From: Scalesia atractyloides
Taxonomy: Eukaryota > Streptophyta > Magnoliopsida > Asterales > Asteraceae
Length of the DNA: 64,000 nt
Direction: 5' to 3'
Assembly (NCBI GenBank): GCA_947069175.1
Contig: CAMTDV010000017.1
Span: 39,751,126-39,815,125, forward strand
The notes under the pieces were generated by a model. The model did no database searches. It saw nothing but the letters and a program-made list of their open reading frames with translations, and had not been told where the DNA came from. The first letter of the stretch is position 1; every line of letters begins with the position of its first letter. A program made the position numbers and the translations under genes. Below, piece by piece: positions 12,686 through 25,300 of this stretch.

Positions 12686-13622
12686 GTATAATTCCCTTTT
12701 TTTATCTATTGTTCAGATTTTGACTTTATAGATTTTGTTTGTATATTGTGGAAAATCAAAAGGTTGATTATAGTGTATTTAGGGATTTCTATCATCCGAG
12801 TCGTGTTACTTGATCATTTGTTTAGATTTTTTTACCATATCTGTATTTTGCGTATTTTATTTAAATATTTTTAATTGTTCTAAGATTTTTTTTCGTGTAT
12901 TACGCCTTAATTATACTGCAGATTGTGGGACTATGACTACTATGATTTACAAGCTAATTTAAATTGCTTCTGAGAATGATGCAAGTAAGTTTATATTGGT
13001 ACTTAGTATGATGTTCTACATTTTGGTGTATGATAGTTCTCATAAATGAATATCGTAACTTCAAAAACAAGTTTTAGAAACATACAAAGTAGAGAAACAA
13101 ATCACATTGTAAATTAGAATATATTTTAGCTCATAAGGTTTTATTTTATTTGTCTTAGGCATCTGGAATATATTTCTTTTCCATCCGAACAATACATATT
13201 CTACTGGCTCTCAAAAGTAGGTATAAATTTCTTTCGATGCATGTGCTCTATGATATGTATGTACCTTATGTCAGATTAATAATGTTCAATGATATTACAA
13301 AATATAACATTTTTGAGGGGGCAATCTATGATGAAGTACATTAGAAAATAAACACCTGGATTTATCGGGTAATTGATGATTTCATTTAACATTCTTTTTT
13401 TGTTAACTTTTTAGTAAATCAATGGATTTATTACTAATACTGGGTTTTTTTTTCATGCTTGGGTAAATCACTAGAGTGCATAAAAACAAGGAACATGCTA
13501 AAGTCGAATTCACTTCACTGTAAGATCAAAAGTATTTGTTCTTTTAGTTTGTTTTAGTTTTGTGAACATGTTTATCACTAATAATATTAATTTCATGACG
13601 GTCCCATACATATAGGCGATGG

Positions 13623-15832
13623 TGTCACACCCCAACCGATGATGGAAACATCGGGGCGTAGCACTAGGCGAATCAGATTGATCAAGAGATTCCATAACAA
13701 TTATTTAAAGACAATAATCAACATTCAACATCCCATACTATCAAACTCATATAATCTTCAAACAATCATTACATAATTTAGAACAATCTCTTAAACATAA
13801 CATCCGATTCGATCTTCCCTAGATTTATTACATGATATTCTAAGGCAAAACCTAAATCTAAGCATCCGTAGTAAATATCATCAACCTGCCATATATGTTA
13901 AAATAAATTGTCAATACAATCAAGTAAAGGTGAGCATACAGGTTTTGCGTACATAATAGATAGAAAAGCGTTTTAGTATACACCGCATAACATACGTAAT
14001 AGATGTGAATGATGTAACTACTTAGATTCAAGCAAACCAACAAACCGCCATTGATCGAGGCATGCGAACAAGTGTCCACATCCTAAAAGAGAAAATAAAT
14101 GAGAAATGTGAAATGCGAGCCTTAACAACCCCGGGCCTCCTAGTGGCGGGTCAACCTCTAGTATACTATCATGTTAAGGGTGGCGTACAAGCAATCAAGT
14201 AATACATACAATTCAGCAGATTTCACGTAATATCATGTAACAGCGGGTTGCGAATAAGCATTTGAGATTGGTGTTATGTGATTTGATATAGGAACATATG
14301 TGACACCCAAAAGTGCGTTTAAGCGTAAAAGGGGTTCAAGTATACTCACAGTTGGTGCGTTAAAAGAGAGATACGGGATCTGAGATGAGTTGAGGAGAGC
14401 GTCGGATCAGCCTACGGTTAACGGTTGAAGGAGCAGTAGACAAGTTCGGGCGAACTTGTACTCTGAGGTGCAAGTTCGGGCGAACTTGTATGTCTAAAGT
14501 TACTGAAAGTACAAGTTCGGGCGAACTTGTCTAATTTTGTTGAAGTTTAAGGCAAGTTCGGGCGAACTTGGTCACCATTATGGTGACAAGTTCAAGCGAA
14601 CTTGCTCTTTTCCGAGCGAACTTGACTGTTTTGGCATCCAAATCGTGTGTTTTCGCGTCGTTTGCTGAGGAAATCGAGTGTCAATCCCTCCAACCTTAAG
14701 CCACTGAGTAAAACTTAGGCTGGAGAGATCTTTTGGAGCGAGTTTAGCCATTTTACAGAAATTCGGGCTAATCCGAGCGAACTTGATGGTTCGTACGGGT
14801 TAGTCCAGCTTGTGTAAAGTGACGATTTCGTCTTGTGCTTCCAAATCTGAGATCTTGCTTGATAACGCCTCGTTCCACTTCAAAGTGAACGAAACATACG
14901 TCATTTAGTCCGAATCTTGTGTAAAAATCGATGTTTTAAAGGTTTTCACTCAGATCTAAGCATAGATCTGAGTGAAAAACAGAAGTTTTATAGAAAAAGG
15001 TGAAGATTTTCGTAAACAAAAGAGATTTGATGAAAACGAAGGCAAAGCCTTGTGCAAAATCGTTGTAAAACGTTGTCGAACGTTGTTGTAGTTGAAAACG
15101 AGTTGAATCTTACTTAGAAAACAAAGGGTTTCGGTTTTGGGAGCTCCGGGCGAACTTGCAGCAAGTTCAAATGAGAAGAGGAGCTGAGTATTTATAGGTG
15201 AGGGGAGAATTGAGTGGGCAGACATCAAGTTCGGGCGAACTTGCTACAAGTTCGAGCGAACTTGCTTGTTTTCCCTTGAATTAAGGGCGGACTTAGCTTA
15301 AAAGTTTGGTTCTGGTGGCCTGGACAAGTTCGGGCGAACTTGTGATGCACAAGTTCGGTCGAACTTGACCTAATGGCCAACTTTTGTTTGGTTATTTCGC
15401 GTTGTGAGTTTGTTTGGCGATTTGGTTCGTATTACACTGTTATATTAAGCTTTATAATTGATATAATAGTGAGATTTAGCGATTCGTGCGCGTGAGAGCG
15501 TTGCGATAGCGTTGTAACCATAACGTAACAAATAAAGCACACAGAAAACATACTTCCACATAATTAACTGCGATTTTCGATGCGATGAGATGAGTGATGC
15601 GATGGCACAGGTGTTTATTAAAAAATAACACACTTGGCTATTAAAGTAACATAGTTACTTGTAATTGCGATTGAATTAGCGTTGCGTTTAATAAGCGATT
15701 AGATGCGATATAATTGTAAATAAACGTCATTAATTAACATAACTTTCTCATAATCGAATCTTGGAATACAATACTGAAAAGTAAACGGAAAGAACTGCAA
15801 TAAAATAACAACGAAAATTTGGAGTTGTTACA
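13623..15832 (-). mobile_element. Solo LTR of the chromovirus family, target duplication GATGG
   Basis: A 2,210-bp LTR with TG...CA ends (TGTCACACCCC at 13623, GGAGTTGTTACA ending at 15832) and exact 5-bp flanking repeats GATGG (13618-13622, 15833-15837). Sequence and order of landmarks match both LTRs of the element at 33741-45157, so it is the same family, inserted in the same orientation (- strand). No internal gag-pol remains, as expected after recombination between two LTRs. A TATA-like CTATAAATACTC on the - strand lies near 15187-15200. It interrupts an exon of the mannosidase relic. Confidence 0.93.
14441..15367. repeat. Array of CAAGTTCG-NN-CGAACTTG palindromes in solo LTR
   Basis: Full-length or near-full palindromes occur at 14441, 14471, 14513, 14553, 14587, 15226, 15247, 15325 and 15350. 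Each has 8-bp arms around a 2-bp centre. Centres seen are GG, AG and GT; the copy at 14587 has an arm change. Half-sites (GCGAACTTG alone) lie between. Spacing is irregular (about 21-80 bp), so this is not a simple tandem repeat. Confidence 0.9.
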
Positions 15833-16330
15833 GATGGAGTTGGGAAAGAAATTGCAACAAAGATCACAAGCACCATAAAAACAGTTCACACTAACTCTAA
15901 TGGTAGAGATTTTATTGAACGGGAGTGCTCTTATTTGATTAAACATTTAATATATGATTTGTTCATTTTTATCATATTATTAAATACCATTAACGTATGA
16001 TCCTGAAAGAAACATGTTGTCCATAATTTAAGTTAATTTTATATGGCAGATTCGAGACTATAGAGCGTTGTCTGGGATCTTGAAGTGAATCAACCTTTTG
16101 CAGGAAACTATTATCATGTATGCATTTTTTGTACTTATTTAATTTTCAAACTTTACTCAAGCTGGATCACACATGTTCAACTCAAGTTGAATTATTTTCC
16201 AGATCAATCTTGGTATTTACCTAAAGACGAAAAGGGAGAGCTTTCGATTTTGGTAGATAGATCCATTGGTGGGTCCAATACTCTTGATGAGGAATTGGAG
16301 TTGAAGCTCCACGAGTACATCTTTCCTTGA

Positions 16331-18072
16331 TAATGTCATTAGTTGTCATAAATTGTACTTACATATATAACTTTCAAGCTAATATATTGTGCTTTATGGT
16401 GTGCGTTATGAGAAATTAGCTACATAATGTATTTTGAAACTTACCACCAGCATGTCTCAAGTGGGGTCCAAATGGTACATGAAAACAAACAATCTCTTAG
16501 CAGTTGCATTATTGTTTTTTTATCGAGGCCAAGCTATAATCTATAATCTTTATCAGCTTCTTTATCTACATTATAGAATTCTTTAGTCCTTCTGATTTGA
16601 AAATGAAAACAATTATATAAGATGATATACATATACTAAGGTCCTGTATGGTGATCCCATGTTACATTGCTAATGTGTTGAACATGCTAATTTGCCTTTA
16701 ATAACTGGTGAGTTAACGTACACCCTAAAGCGGTCATTTGTCAATGGTTATAAGTGGGTCATTTTTGCCTAGGTATTGGATTGTTGATTTCTTGAAACGC
16801 TTCTTTGATGTCGTTCTCTAAGTTTTCTTATAGTTATTTAATTTCTATATAATCACATGCGCAATTACATCCATTTTGTACGTTTAGTAGATGGAAATAC
16901 TGCTGCATTGGCGAAACTTTTTTATCATATCATAGGTAGATCATTTTCACCATTTTATGCTCGATAAGCAAAGCTTAAGTGACATAGAGCGTACGGTCTG
17001 AGCCAGTCGTGAGCTACTTAGGATCGACTGCCGAAAAGTTTGAATCGTGCCAACCTTATACAAGCCTCAGCTCATTCCTTAAGTTATATAATCTTACTTT
17101 TTCTTAAATTCTAGGTTGCGAAGTTTATAACTTGGGGACAGGTAAAGGAACATATGTTCTAGTGATGTTATCAACCTTTGAAAAGGCATCAGGAAAGTAC
17201 TTAACTTCCTTTTTTGATTCTTTTCGTTAATTTTGTTTAATGTTTTAGACCACTGACAAATAGTCGAACATTTGTTTTGGAGTTTCATGAACAATGATTT
17301 TGATCTAATTTAAATAAACTTTAAATTTGTTTTGGACTTTCAAGAACAATGATTTTGGTCAAGTATTATTTTTTATGGGGAAATGTCCATCACACTAGCT
17401 TGCTATTGGAGTCTTTGAGCATCGTCTTGGTCTTGCACTACTGCCTTGGCCTGACCCACTCCTCCAATTTAGATTCAATTTTTGTAATGCTCTTACTTTC
17501 TGGGTTAATCTTTTCAGGCCCATCTATTTTTATAAAAATAGAAACATGTAAATTGGTATGAGGTTTTTATGATGGATGATGCCTTTTGTAGTTAGCACTA
17601 AACAGTTTAACTGGTAGGCCATTAAGGTAGATCTTTCAAGTCCTATTTTTGATTAAAGTTAAATAGGGAGCTAAATGCTGAGAAGATGGATATCTTTTGT
17701 AGTTAGCACTTTGTAAATTGGTTCTCAAATGATCTTGAGTGTTATTATCTTAAACAAGTTGTTCTATATTTTTTCTCTTTGAAATTAATAGTATCTGGTC
17801 ATGTTCTTGCTTTCTTTTGCTAAGATGGTGATTAAGTGATTTTAAATAAGTGTTTTAGAAATGTGGTTATGTATGACTTAGGAAAAAGACCCTTTCCTAA
17901 GATATATACAATATGAGTATCCCAAGTCACTTATATTTCCGAGGGCTTAAGCTAAGAGGTAAGGTTGTTTTCACAATGTCATGGGTAAGCTAAGAGATTT
18001 GACTTTATTGGTGTTTACTTTTTTACACTTACGTTTTTTTTTGTTAATTTTCTTTTTACTCTACACCTTTAG
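16331..18072. other. Intergenic DNA with short direct duplications
   Basis: No gene is recognised. 17270-17305 and 17325-17360 are a direct repeat built on TTTGTTTTGGA.TTTCA.GAACAATG. TCTTTTGTAGTTAGCACT-like sequence appears near 17580 and again near 17690. Confidence 0.5.
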
Positions 18073-18405
18073 CGTATACCGATAGATGTTGCTCGGTTGG
18101 CAGGGATTGGAGATCCGGTGACATTATAATGTCTACAAACTACTTTATAAAAAGAGCCCTATTTGATTTGGACTTCATTTGGTTGCTAATTTAAAGTAGG
18201 GGTTACTTTTTTTTCTTATTGGTATATTATAATTCTAACAATTAGTTAAAAAAATTATGTGTTGGTATGTAGGCTAAGGTGATCGGAACAAACAGTTATG
18301 CGAGCAAATTTTCTGGATATGATGAATATGTTCCCATGGTTGACAAGGCTATTAATTCTGTATTGAAGAAGCAAGCATCAATGTCAAAACCATTGGTTCC
18401 TAAAG
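18073..18405 (+). pseudogene. Two exon-like segments of an unidentified gene
   Basis: 18073-18129 follows a pyrimidine-rich AG acceptor and reads RIPIDVARLAGIGDPVTL before a TAA stop. 18273-18405 follows a TAG acceptor and ends in AAAG|GTTAGT. It is open through 44 codons and contains GTNSYASKFSGYDEYVPMV and a lysine-rich end. Codon content and splice context look like real exons, but I do not recognise the protein. No flanking exons or start codon were found, so these are probably captured or decayed gene fragments. Confidence 0.4.
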
Positions 18406-21400
18406 GTTAGTTTCGTCATTATCTCTGTCTTGGTGTTTAAAAAAGCACGCCTGAGAAACGTGGTGATCCAAAAAACGCTTCCTAGCTTTGAGGTGATCCT
18501 TCATGTACACGTTGGTCAAAACTAGCCAAATATATTGTATGTGGGAGGATGATATGTATAAATGACCAAAAGGATGAAGAGACTATGGGTGGTTTACCTT
18601 TAATCAAAGGCTTATTTGGTTTTGTACATAGAGGAACACCCATGAAGATTTTGCCTCGCTTTGGTTTTTTGGACCTAAATACTTCCCTCTTTTAAAACTA
18701 ATATATTTGTATTATAGATGGTGTTCAACATTGCATCTTGAAAATGGTTATCTGATAATTGCATTTCTAAGTAACAGATAATCAGTTTTGATGGTTGGGT
18801 TGTGCAACAAATTCTGATTATGTGAGTATTTATGATTTTACGGGTCAAATAATTAGTTTAGGATAGTATTGATGAATTGCTCTATGATTTCGAAGTATTC
18901 ATATATAAATGAGTCGATTTGCGTTGTGTTCTATCTCATGTGGGTCAAATGGGACGATCAGGTCAACCAAAGTCTATTTCGATGCATACAACTTCTTAAC
19001 TTTTATAATATTTGGGTTACCTTATCATTTTAATAATATGTTATTTGTATGACGTCAAGAATCTGGAATGCGCTGTTCGTTTTTAAGAAAATATATGCAA
19101 ACTACTAAGGCGTCAATCATGTTTATCAAAGTAACAAAGTGTTGGGAAAGAAAAGGAAAAAAAAATGCACATGTAGTTGTGTAAGTCGTTCCTTCTATGC
19201 TAGAAGCAAATCGTAATGTTAAGGTTTAATCTTATATTTATTTCTATATTCAACAGTTTATTGTTTATTTATTTACATTTTTTACATTTTTGTCATTTAG
19301 GCATGGTTTTCTTTACAATAGGTTTAGTGTTATTGGATGGCATGACATGATTCCAGTCGAAGATATTTCGTTAGGTGATGACTGTTTTTTCCATTTTTCA
19401 ATAACGAATGCGAGATTATTGGTTACGAAGCTCCAAAAGTAGGAGTATTAGATTAATAGGCTTTCTATTGATATTTCAAACTACAGAAACGTAATTACAT
19501 CATTTGTTTATCTTTTCCTTTTATTTATATCAATAGTACGTTGGTTGTTTAAATTAGCTTATTAACATTAGAGTTCCATAATAATTTCCTTCTGAGAATT
19601 TCGTTATGGTCAATATAAACGTATATCTTTTTTGTCAAACAATAAAAACATATCATTTCTCAAAACCGCAAAGTTCGCGTGCATTAACACTAGTTATTAA
19701 TAATATTATTAAAAAATTGAAGGAGAAAATGACATGTGAGATTAATTGGAGTCTTTTATTAATATTTAGATTAGATGTTAGAGTTTCAACCAAGCTTTCA
19801 AGGGGTGTAATCGAGATTTTTACTATAAAATACATTAAAAAATTGTTTAAGGGGTGCGTCTGCTCACCAACCACAACACCTAAGTCTGCTCCTGTCGGCT
19901 CCGTCCATATGATATGATCAAGATTTAAAGCCAAGTTCAATCAGCAATGCACAATTTCTTTTTTTTCAATTTAAAGATCTGATATCTATGCGCCCCATCC
20001 ATATCGTATGATCAAGATTTAATATATATGCCCCTTCCTTTCCATATGATTGTATAGGAAAACCAAAACTTTTAAAGGGTAAAAAGATGATGATGCCTGA
20101 AATGAGATCTTTTTATCTTAAATTATATGATTCATATCAACTAAATATAAGCAACAAACTTATTGTGTCGTGTGTGGTTTCTAACTAAATTGTATAAAAA
20201 ATAACTTATTTATAGCCAGCACTTAACCATTACATCTTTAGTTTTAAATTTTAAAGGAACCATTAAATTTTGGGTCGATTCCCACAAGGAGGGTTTTCCC
20301 AGATTCATAGGGTTTCCCCATAAATGGAGTATGATCGGGTGATTCCGCTGACGGCATGATAATACTCCAGTGGTCTGGTAGTGATCCAAATTTTCGTTCA
20401 ATTTTTTAAAGATAACAATATTTTTTAACTAAACGTACAAAAACATATTTTTGTAAGTTTTTTTTATTTAATTAGATTTATAATGATAATGGTATTTTTA
20501 TAATTACGTTACAAAAAGATGACCTATACTTCAAATATAATTCAAATGTTAAGCAACTTATAATGGGTTGGGTATTTAATAACCATGTGCAAAAAAATCA
20601 AACAGATAAACTTAGTTGTTTTATTGTACTCTACAAACATTCAATTTTCGTTATTCAACCCGTGTAATACACGAGATTATAATCTAGCAATAATAATAAA
20701 TAGGAAGTTTACAATTACAAATATGAGATTTTGGAAATCTATAGTGTTTTATGAAAATTACAGAATTATATGACAATTGTTTTATGAAACATAAATAAAA
20801 ATTGTTTTGGTAAAGTTATTTAAAATGTCATTTTGATATGAAAAGACAACATAGAGAGTTAAGGAGTATTTATATAAGAATTTTAAAATTAGCTAATATG
20901 TCTAGTTCGTGTAAACCTAGTAGGTTTGCGGTATTTTCATATAGAGTTAAATGCCAAAATGTTTTTATAATAGATTTTAAGTGTATTTGTGCCAAAATTT
21001 AAAAGTTAAAAGAGATTTTGACATAACATAATGCAATTCAAAGAACTAATTATATAGATAGTTTATGTGGCATGTATAAATGTTGGTGTTGACACATTAG
21101 ACCAAAAACACGAAAGTAGCATTTGTGGTCCCTACGTGGACGTCAATTAACGAATTCGAGCGGGGAGAGAGAGAGTAGAAAAGAAACCCATGAAAAAGGT
21201 TGGATCCCTGAGGTTTTCACTGGAAAAGTCCATCGTGAAGGTCTTCGGTTCTCCGGTGCATCGCTGATGCTCTTAATGTTGGGACACTAGGATTCCCACA
21301 ATTAAAAGGTTGACAATTGTTTGGCGGGGAGGGTTTGTAAGGTGTCAAGTTGGTGGCACAAGACTTGATAGTTGGTGATAAGCATATTGGGTCATGTTGA

Positions 21401-21640
21401 ATAAGTATATGACAATAAATTCACATCTAACATTCTTCTAACAAAAGTTTATCCGATTACTGCCCGTCGCACCACAACATCACAAAATAACCAAAACAAA
21501 AACAAAAATCCCAAATAAAAAAAACCAAACAAGACAAACACAATATTCCAAAGAATATAACACAAATAAATTTTTTTCACAAAATTATTGGAAACTTTAT
21601 AAAGGGGACACATTTGTAATGGATGCAACAATTGTGTAGC
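18406..21640. other. Intergenic DNA upstream of the PIF3-like gene
   Basis: No convincing gene. A ~30-bp direct repeat containing ATGATCAAGATTTA sits at about 19898-19927 and 19991-20021. 20210-20400 is a more GC-rich island of unknown nature. At 21131-21146 an ACGTGG motif next to GACGTCA gives G-box/C-box-like ACGT cores about 500 bp upstream of the PIF3-like 5' UTR, followed by a GAGAGAGAGAG tract at 21164-21175. Confidence 0.4.
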
Positions 21641-21649
21641 AACTTCATA

Positions 21650-21829
21650 TCTCCACTTCGCCGTTTTCTACTTCTCAGAAGTTCACAATTTTCAAGAAAT
21701 TAACACCCAATCTGAGCTGGAAAAACAACTGGGTCTTCACTCTGCAAGATCATCACTTCATTGAGATCATAATTTTGAACAAATACATGGTCAAATTGGG
21801 AAATTTTCATTGAGTTTTGTTTTGCAGAG
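21650..21829 (+). other. PIF3-like 5' UTR exon 1 with an 8-codon uORF
   Basis: A non-coding leader ending in CAGAG|GTTGGT (donor GT at 21830). The upstream boundary is approximate. It contains a complete small upstream frame, ATG at 21787 to TGA at 21811-21813, encoding MVKLGNFH. After splicing to exon 2 (from 22317) this uORF would lie 84 bases before the main ATG. Confidence 0.55.
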
Positions 21830-22075
21830 GTTGGTCTCTTTATTCATTAATTAAGACTCTAGTTAGTTGATTTTGATAATCAATTTATAACCACTTATGG
21901 GCTGTTTGTTAATCTATTAAATAATTGAATAGTTTGTTGTGGGTCTGTTTACTTATGTTTGACTGATGATTAGAGTATATTTGTTTCTACTTTTGTGATT
22001 AGAATAAGGTTATTAGATTGAGTTTCTGCTTTAGGGCACCATTAAAGAATTAGTTTGACTGTTAATTATAGGATG

Positions 22076-22141
<66 letters not shown>

Positions 22142-22316
22142 TATACATTTATGGCGGCTCCAGATGATATTTTGTCAGATAAAGAAATAAGATCATATAA
22201 AAAACTGTCAATACATGAGTACAGACATGTTGGGCTACAGATGAAATAATTTATATTTGTCAGAAAACATAAATAAATGATATAAGTTTCATTATCTGAT
22301 ACCATAATTTCTGCAG
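21830..22316 (+). other. 5' UTR intron of the PIF3-like gene
   Basis: Inferred from the GT donor at 21830 and the TTTCTGCAG acceptor ending at 22316. The intron contains the (ATT)n microsatellite. If retained, it adds an ATG at 22073 opening a 58-codon frame to 22249 that encodes about 22 consecutive isoleucines and a short unique tail. Confidence 0.6.
22076..22144. repeat. (ATT)n microsatellite, about 22 repeats
   Basis: An uninterrupted trinucleotide run inside the 5' UTR intron of the PIF3-like gene. Long perfect runs of this kind are usually length-variable. Confidence 0.97.
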
Positions 22317-22371
22317 GTGTTTGTTTCATCAAGTGAATATTGAGAGAATTCTTGATAGTTTTGATCCGAAG

Positions 22372-25300
22372 ATGCCACTTTCAGAGTTGTATAGATCTGT
22401 TGATGGAAAGAATGAATCTTCACAACAAAAATCAACTGATGTTTCATATATGTAAGTATCTTGATTGTTTTTTATTTATTTTTTTTATTAATTCAATTTA
22501 AAAACTGTTGTTATGTTTATTGAATTTGTGTTTATGGGTTGTGATACTCGCAGACCAAACGATGAGTACGTAGAATTAATATGGGAAAAGGGTCAGATTA
22601 TGATGCAAGGTCAGTCTAGTAAAGCGAAAAAGACACCAGTTTCGAGTAATTTTCAGTTTCAAACATCGAAAATTCAAGAAAAAGATGGTATTTTGGATGC
22701 AACGATACCCGGGATGGGATCAAATCAAGATGATGATATGGTGCCTTGGTTGAATTATCCACTTGACGATTATTGCGCTGATCTGTTACCCGAGTTATCT
22801 GGTGTGACCGTTCACGAACCCACCATGCATAACAGTCTGAGTATGATTGAAAAGAGGGTTAATAGTAATAAAGATCCAAGTTCAGTTATTGGTTCAAGAG
22901 GTAGCCACTTGTTTTCATTTTCAGATCCGATGGTCAGGTCAGGAGTTTCGGATATCGGTAATAGTAATTGTAGAAGTAAGCGGATTGAAAAAGTGGCGCA
23001 GAAACAAGATTCCGTACCACCTTGTTCCACTTCAACGGTGTTGAATTTTTCTCATTTTTCAAGACCGGCTGCTAAGGCTATGGCTAAAGCTAATGTTCAG
23101 AATCTTGACACGAAGGGTGCACGGAAGGAAATTGGTCAACCTCGTTTGGATTTGGTCAAAGTAGGGTCAGACCCGCCAGCGAGTAAGCCGCTTGATGAGC
23201 TTCATTGTGTTGACAAGTCAACTAATGATGTAAATGGAGGTAAAGAAAGTGTAAAGTGCAATGAGCCGATTGGTGCAGCCTCTTCTGTCTGCTCGGGGAA
23301 TAGTGCTGAGAGAGCTTCTAATGATTTGACGAAAAATTCTAAGAGAAAATCACGCGATATGGAAGATTCTGAGTGGCAAAGTCATGTATGTTGAAAGCTT
23401 ATTTTTATATGTTCTTTTTTCAATTTATTTATTATGTTATTGTTCGGTATACTGATTGTAATTAGTGTTTTGATTAGAATGATGAAGAAGAATCTTTGGG
23501 CCCTAAAACAGCAAGCGCTTCTCGAAGTGGTTCAGGTTCTAAGCGAAGCCGAGCTGCTGAAGTTCATAATTTGTCTGAAAGGGTGAGCAAATTCCTCAAA
23601 TCCTTGCTAAATTGCAATTGTTGTATTATTAACAAATAATATGTTGATTGTGGTTACAAATGGTATATTGGTAACATGATATCTAAATATAGACTTTCTA
23701 CCTGTTTGACCCGTCTGACTTGTTCCCTTTAGTTGAATTTCTTAGTTTGACCTGAATCAAACCTTTCATAAGTAAATGGGCCGAAATTGCCGGGTGTACT
23801 TTAGCCCAACTAGTCTAATCAGACTGATAAAATTTTCTGCCTTTTGGCAAGCAGAAGTGGCCCCTAATAGTTTGACCCGAGACCTCATGGTTGATGTGGT
23901 GGTTAATGTTTATTAAATTCATATTAATCCTTGTTTCCAATGTTGAAACAGAGGCGAAGGGATAGGATAAATGAAAAGATGCGTGCGCTACAGGAACTCA
24001 TACCAAACTGCAACAAGGTATACAATGTAATTCCCTCTTTATAATCTCTTTCTCCGTGTTTCTGGTTTCAATTTTAACTTTTGTGGAATCTTTAAGGCCA
24101 CTTGACCTTCGTAATCTGTTGTTTTACCTGATCCCATTAGTTAAGCAGGGTATTGGTGGGGTACCATGAGTCAACCGTAATGGGTTCTCACAGTGATAAA
24201 AAACTATTGGTATTTCAAACTGAATCTTTTTTTTTTTGAAATATAGGTGGATAAAGCTTCAATGCTTGATGAGGCGATCGAGTATTTGAAGACACTTCAA
24301 CTTCAAGTACAGGTATTGATTTTGCCTTTTTCAGTTTCTTTAAATTATTTTCAAATTTATAAATAGTTCAATAATTTATATTTTCACTTTTCTACAACTA
24401 TTGCAGATTATGTCAATGGGAGCTGGATTATGCATGCCCCCAATGATGTTCCCGACCGGAATGCAATATATGCATCCTCCCCATTTCTCCCCCATGGGAA
24501 TGGGAATGAGTTACGGAATGGGGATGGGAATGGGGATGGGAATGGAGATGAATGGTGGCCCGCATATGTTTCCGCTTACTCCTACTACACAAGGGTCACG
24601 CCACCCTGTCCCTTCTCCGTCTATTTACGGGCATCCTAGCCAAGGTATGCCCATGTTGTTACAGCAACCACCGATGCCCGGGATTCCTATTTATCCTGGT
24701 GGTCGACCGGTCGATGTTCCAGATGTGGGTCCCGGATCCAAGGACCAAATGACACATACATCTAGTCAGGTACTATCTATTTGTTTTCACTATCATTATC
24801 TTGTACAAACAGGGATGGCAATGGGACGGGTTTTGGTAATCCAATCCCGTAATTCACATCAAGTTAGCGGTTCAAAAACTGACTTGAAATATCAAATACT
24901 CAAATAAACTTCTAATGATTCTGCATGTTCAATAATTTTGAGTTACTTAAAATTTGAATATGCTATTTGTTTTATTTTTAAGATCATATAATATACCAAT
25001 ATATCCGGTTTAGATGTGGGTAAATGAGTATGGGATTTATTTTCTAGTAATCAGGCGGGTATCACCTAATACCATACCGGTCTAACCAGTTAAAAAATTA
25101 TAGTTAATCCCATATCCGTCCTGAAGTTTCTGGTTATTCTGCCATCCCTAACTTCCCGTCTGTACATTATTTTCGAAATTAATCAAAATGCATATGTAAT
25201 GCCAGTCTCAAGATGCAAACAAGAGCCTTAACCAGTCAACTTCTGCTGGTACAAAAGATCAACTTTTAGAAGGTGGAGGTGGTAAGTTAGTTAGTCTCTT

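Larger units (their letters stand above)
12922..16330 (+). pseudogene. Alpha-mannosidase (GH38) C-terminal gene fragment, degenerate
   Basis: Several exon-sized blocks match the C-terminal part of plant lysosomal-type alpha-mannosidases, in the right order. 13159-13216 gives ASGIYFF then HPNNTYSTGSQK after a frameshift. 13313-13368 gives YDEVH, a TAG stop (13342-13344), then KINTWIYR. 13475-13519 gives VHKNKEHAKVEFTS. About 13600-13622 joined to 15838-15930 gives GPIHIGDGVGKEIATKI and later SNGRDFIER. 16047-16117 gives IRDYRA, then VNQPFAGNYYH after a frameshift. 16201-16330 gives INLGIY, then after another frameshift GELSILVDRSIGGS, ending at a stop after LHEYIFP. AG/GT splice signals border several blocks. 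The 12922-12989 block is the least certain. The catalytic N-terminal region is absent and the copy cannot encode an enzyme. A solo LTR splits one exon. Family recognition is from memory of conserved motifs, not a search. Confidence 0.8.

Noticed and set aside
12922..12989. Possible C/D-box snoRNA (TATGAT ... CTGAG)
   Set aside because: The C-like box is poor, no terminal stem is evident, and the segment is bordered by splice-like signals and lies in order with the mannosidase blocks.
14441..15367. CRISPR-like array from regularly named repeats
   Set aside because: Repeats are palindromic, irregularly spaced, and inside plant LTRs with TG...CA ends; no spacers or cas genes.
19606..19940. Overlapping ~100-residue frames on both strands
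   Set aside because: No family resemblance on either strand and no promoter or splice context; treated as chance.
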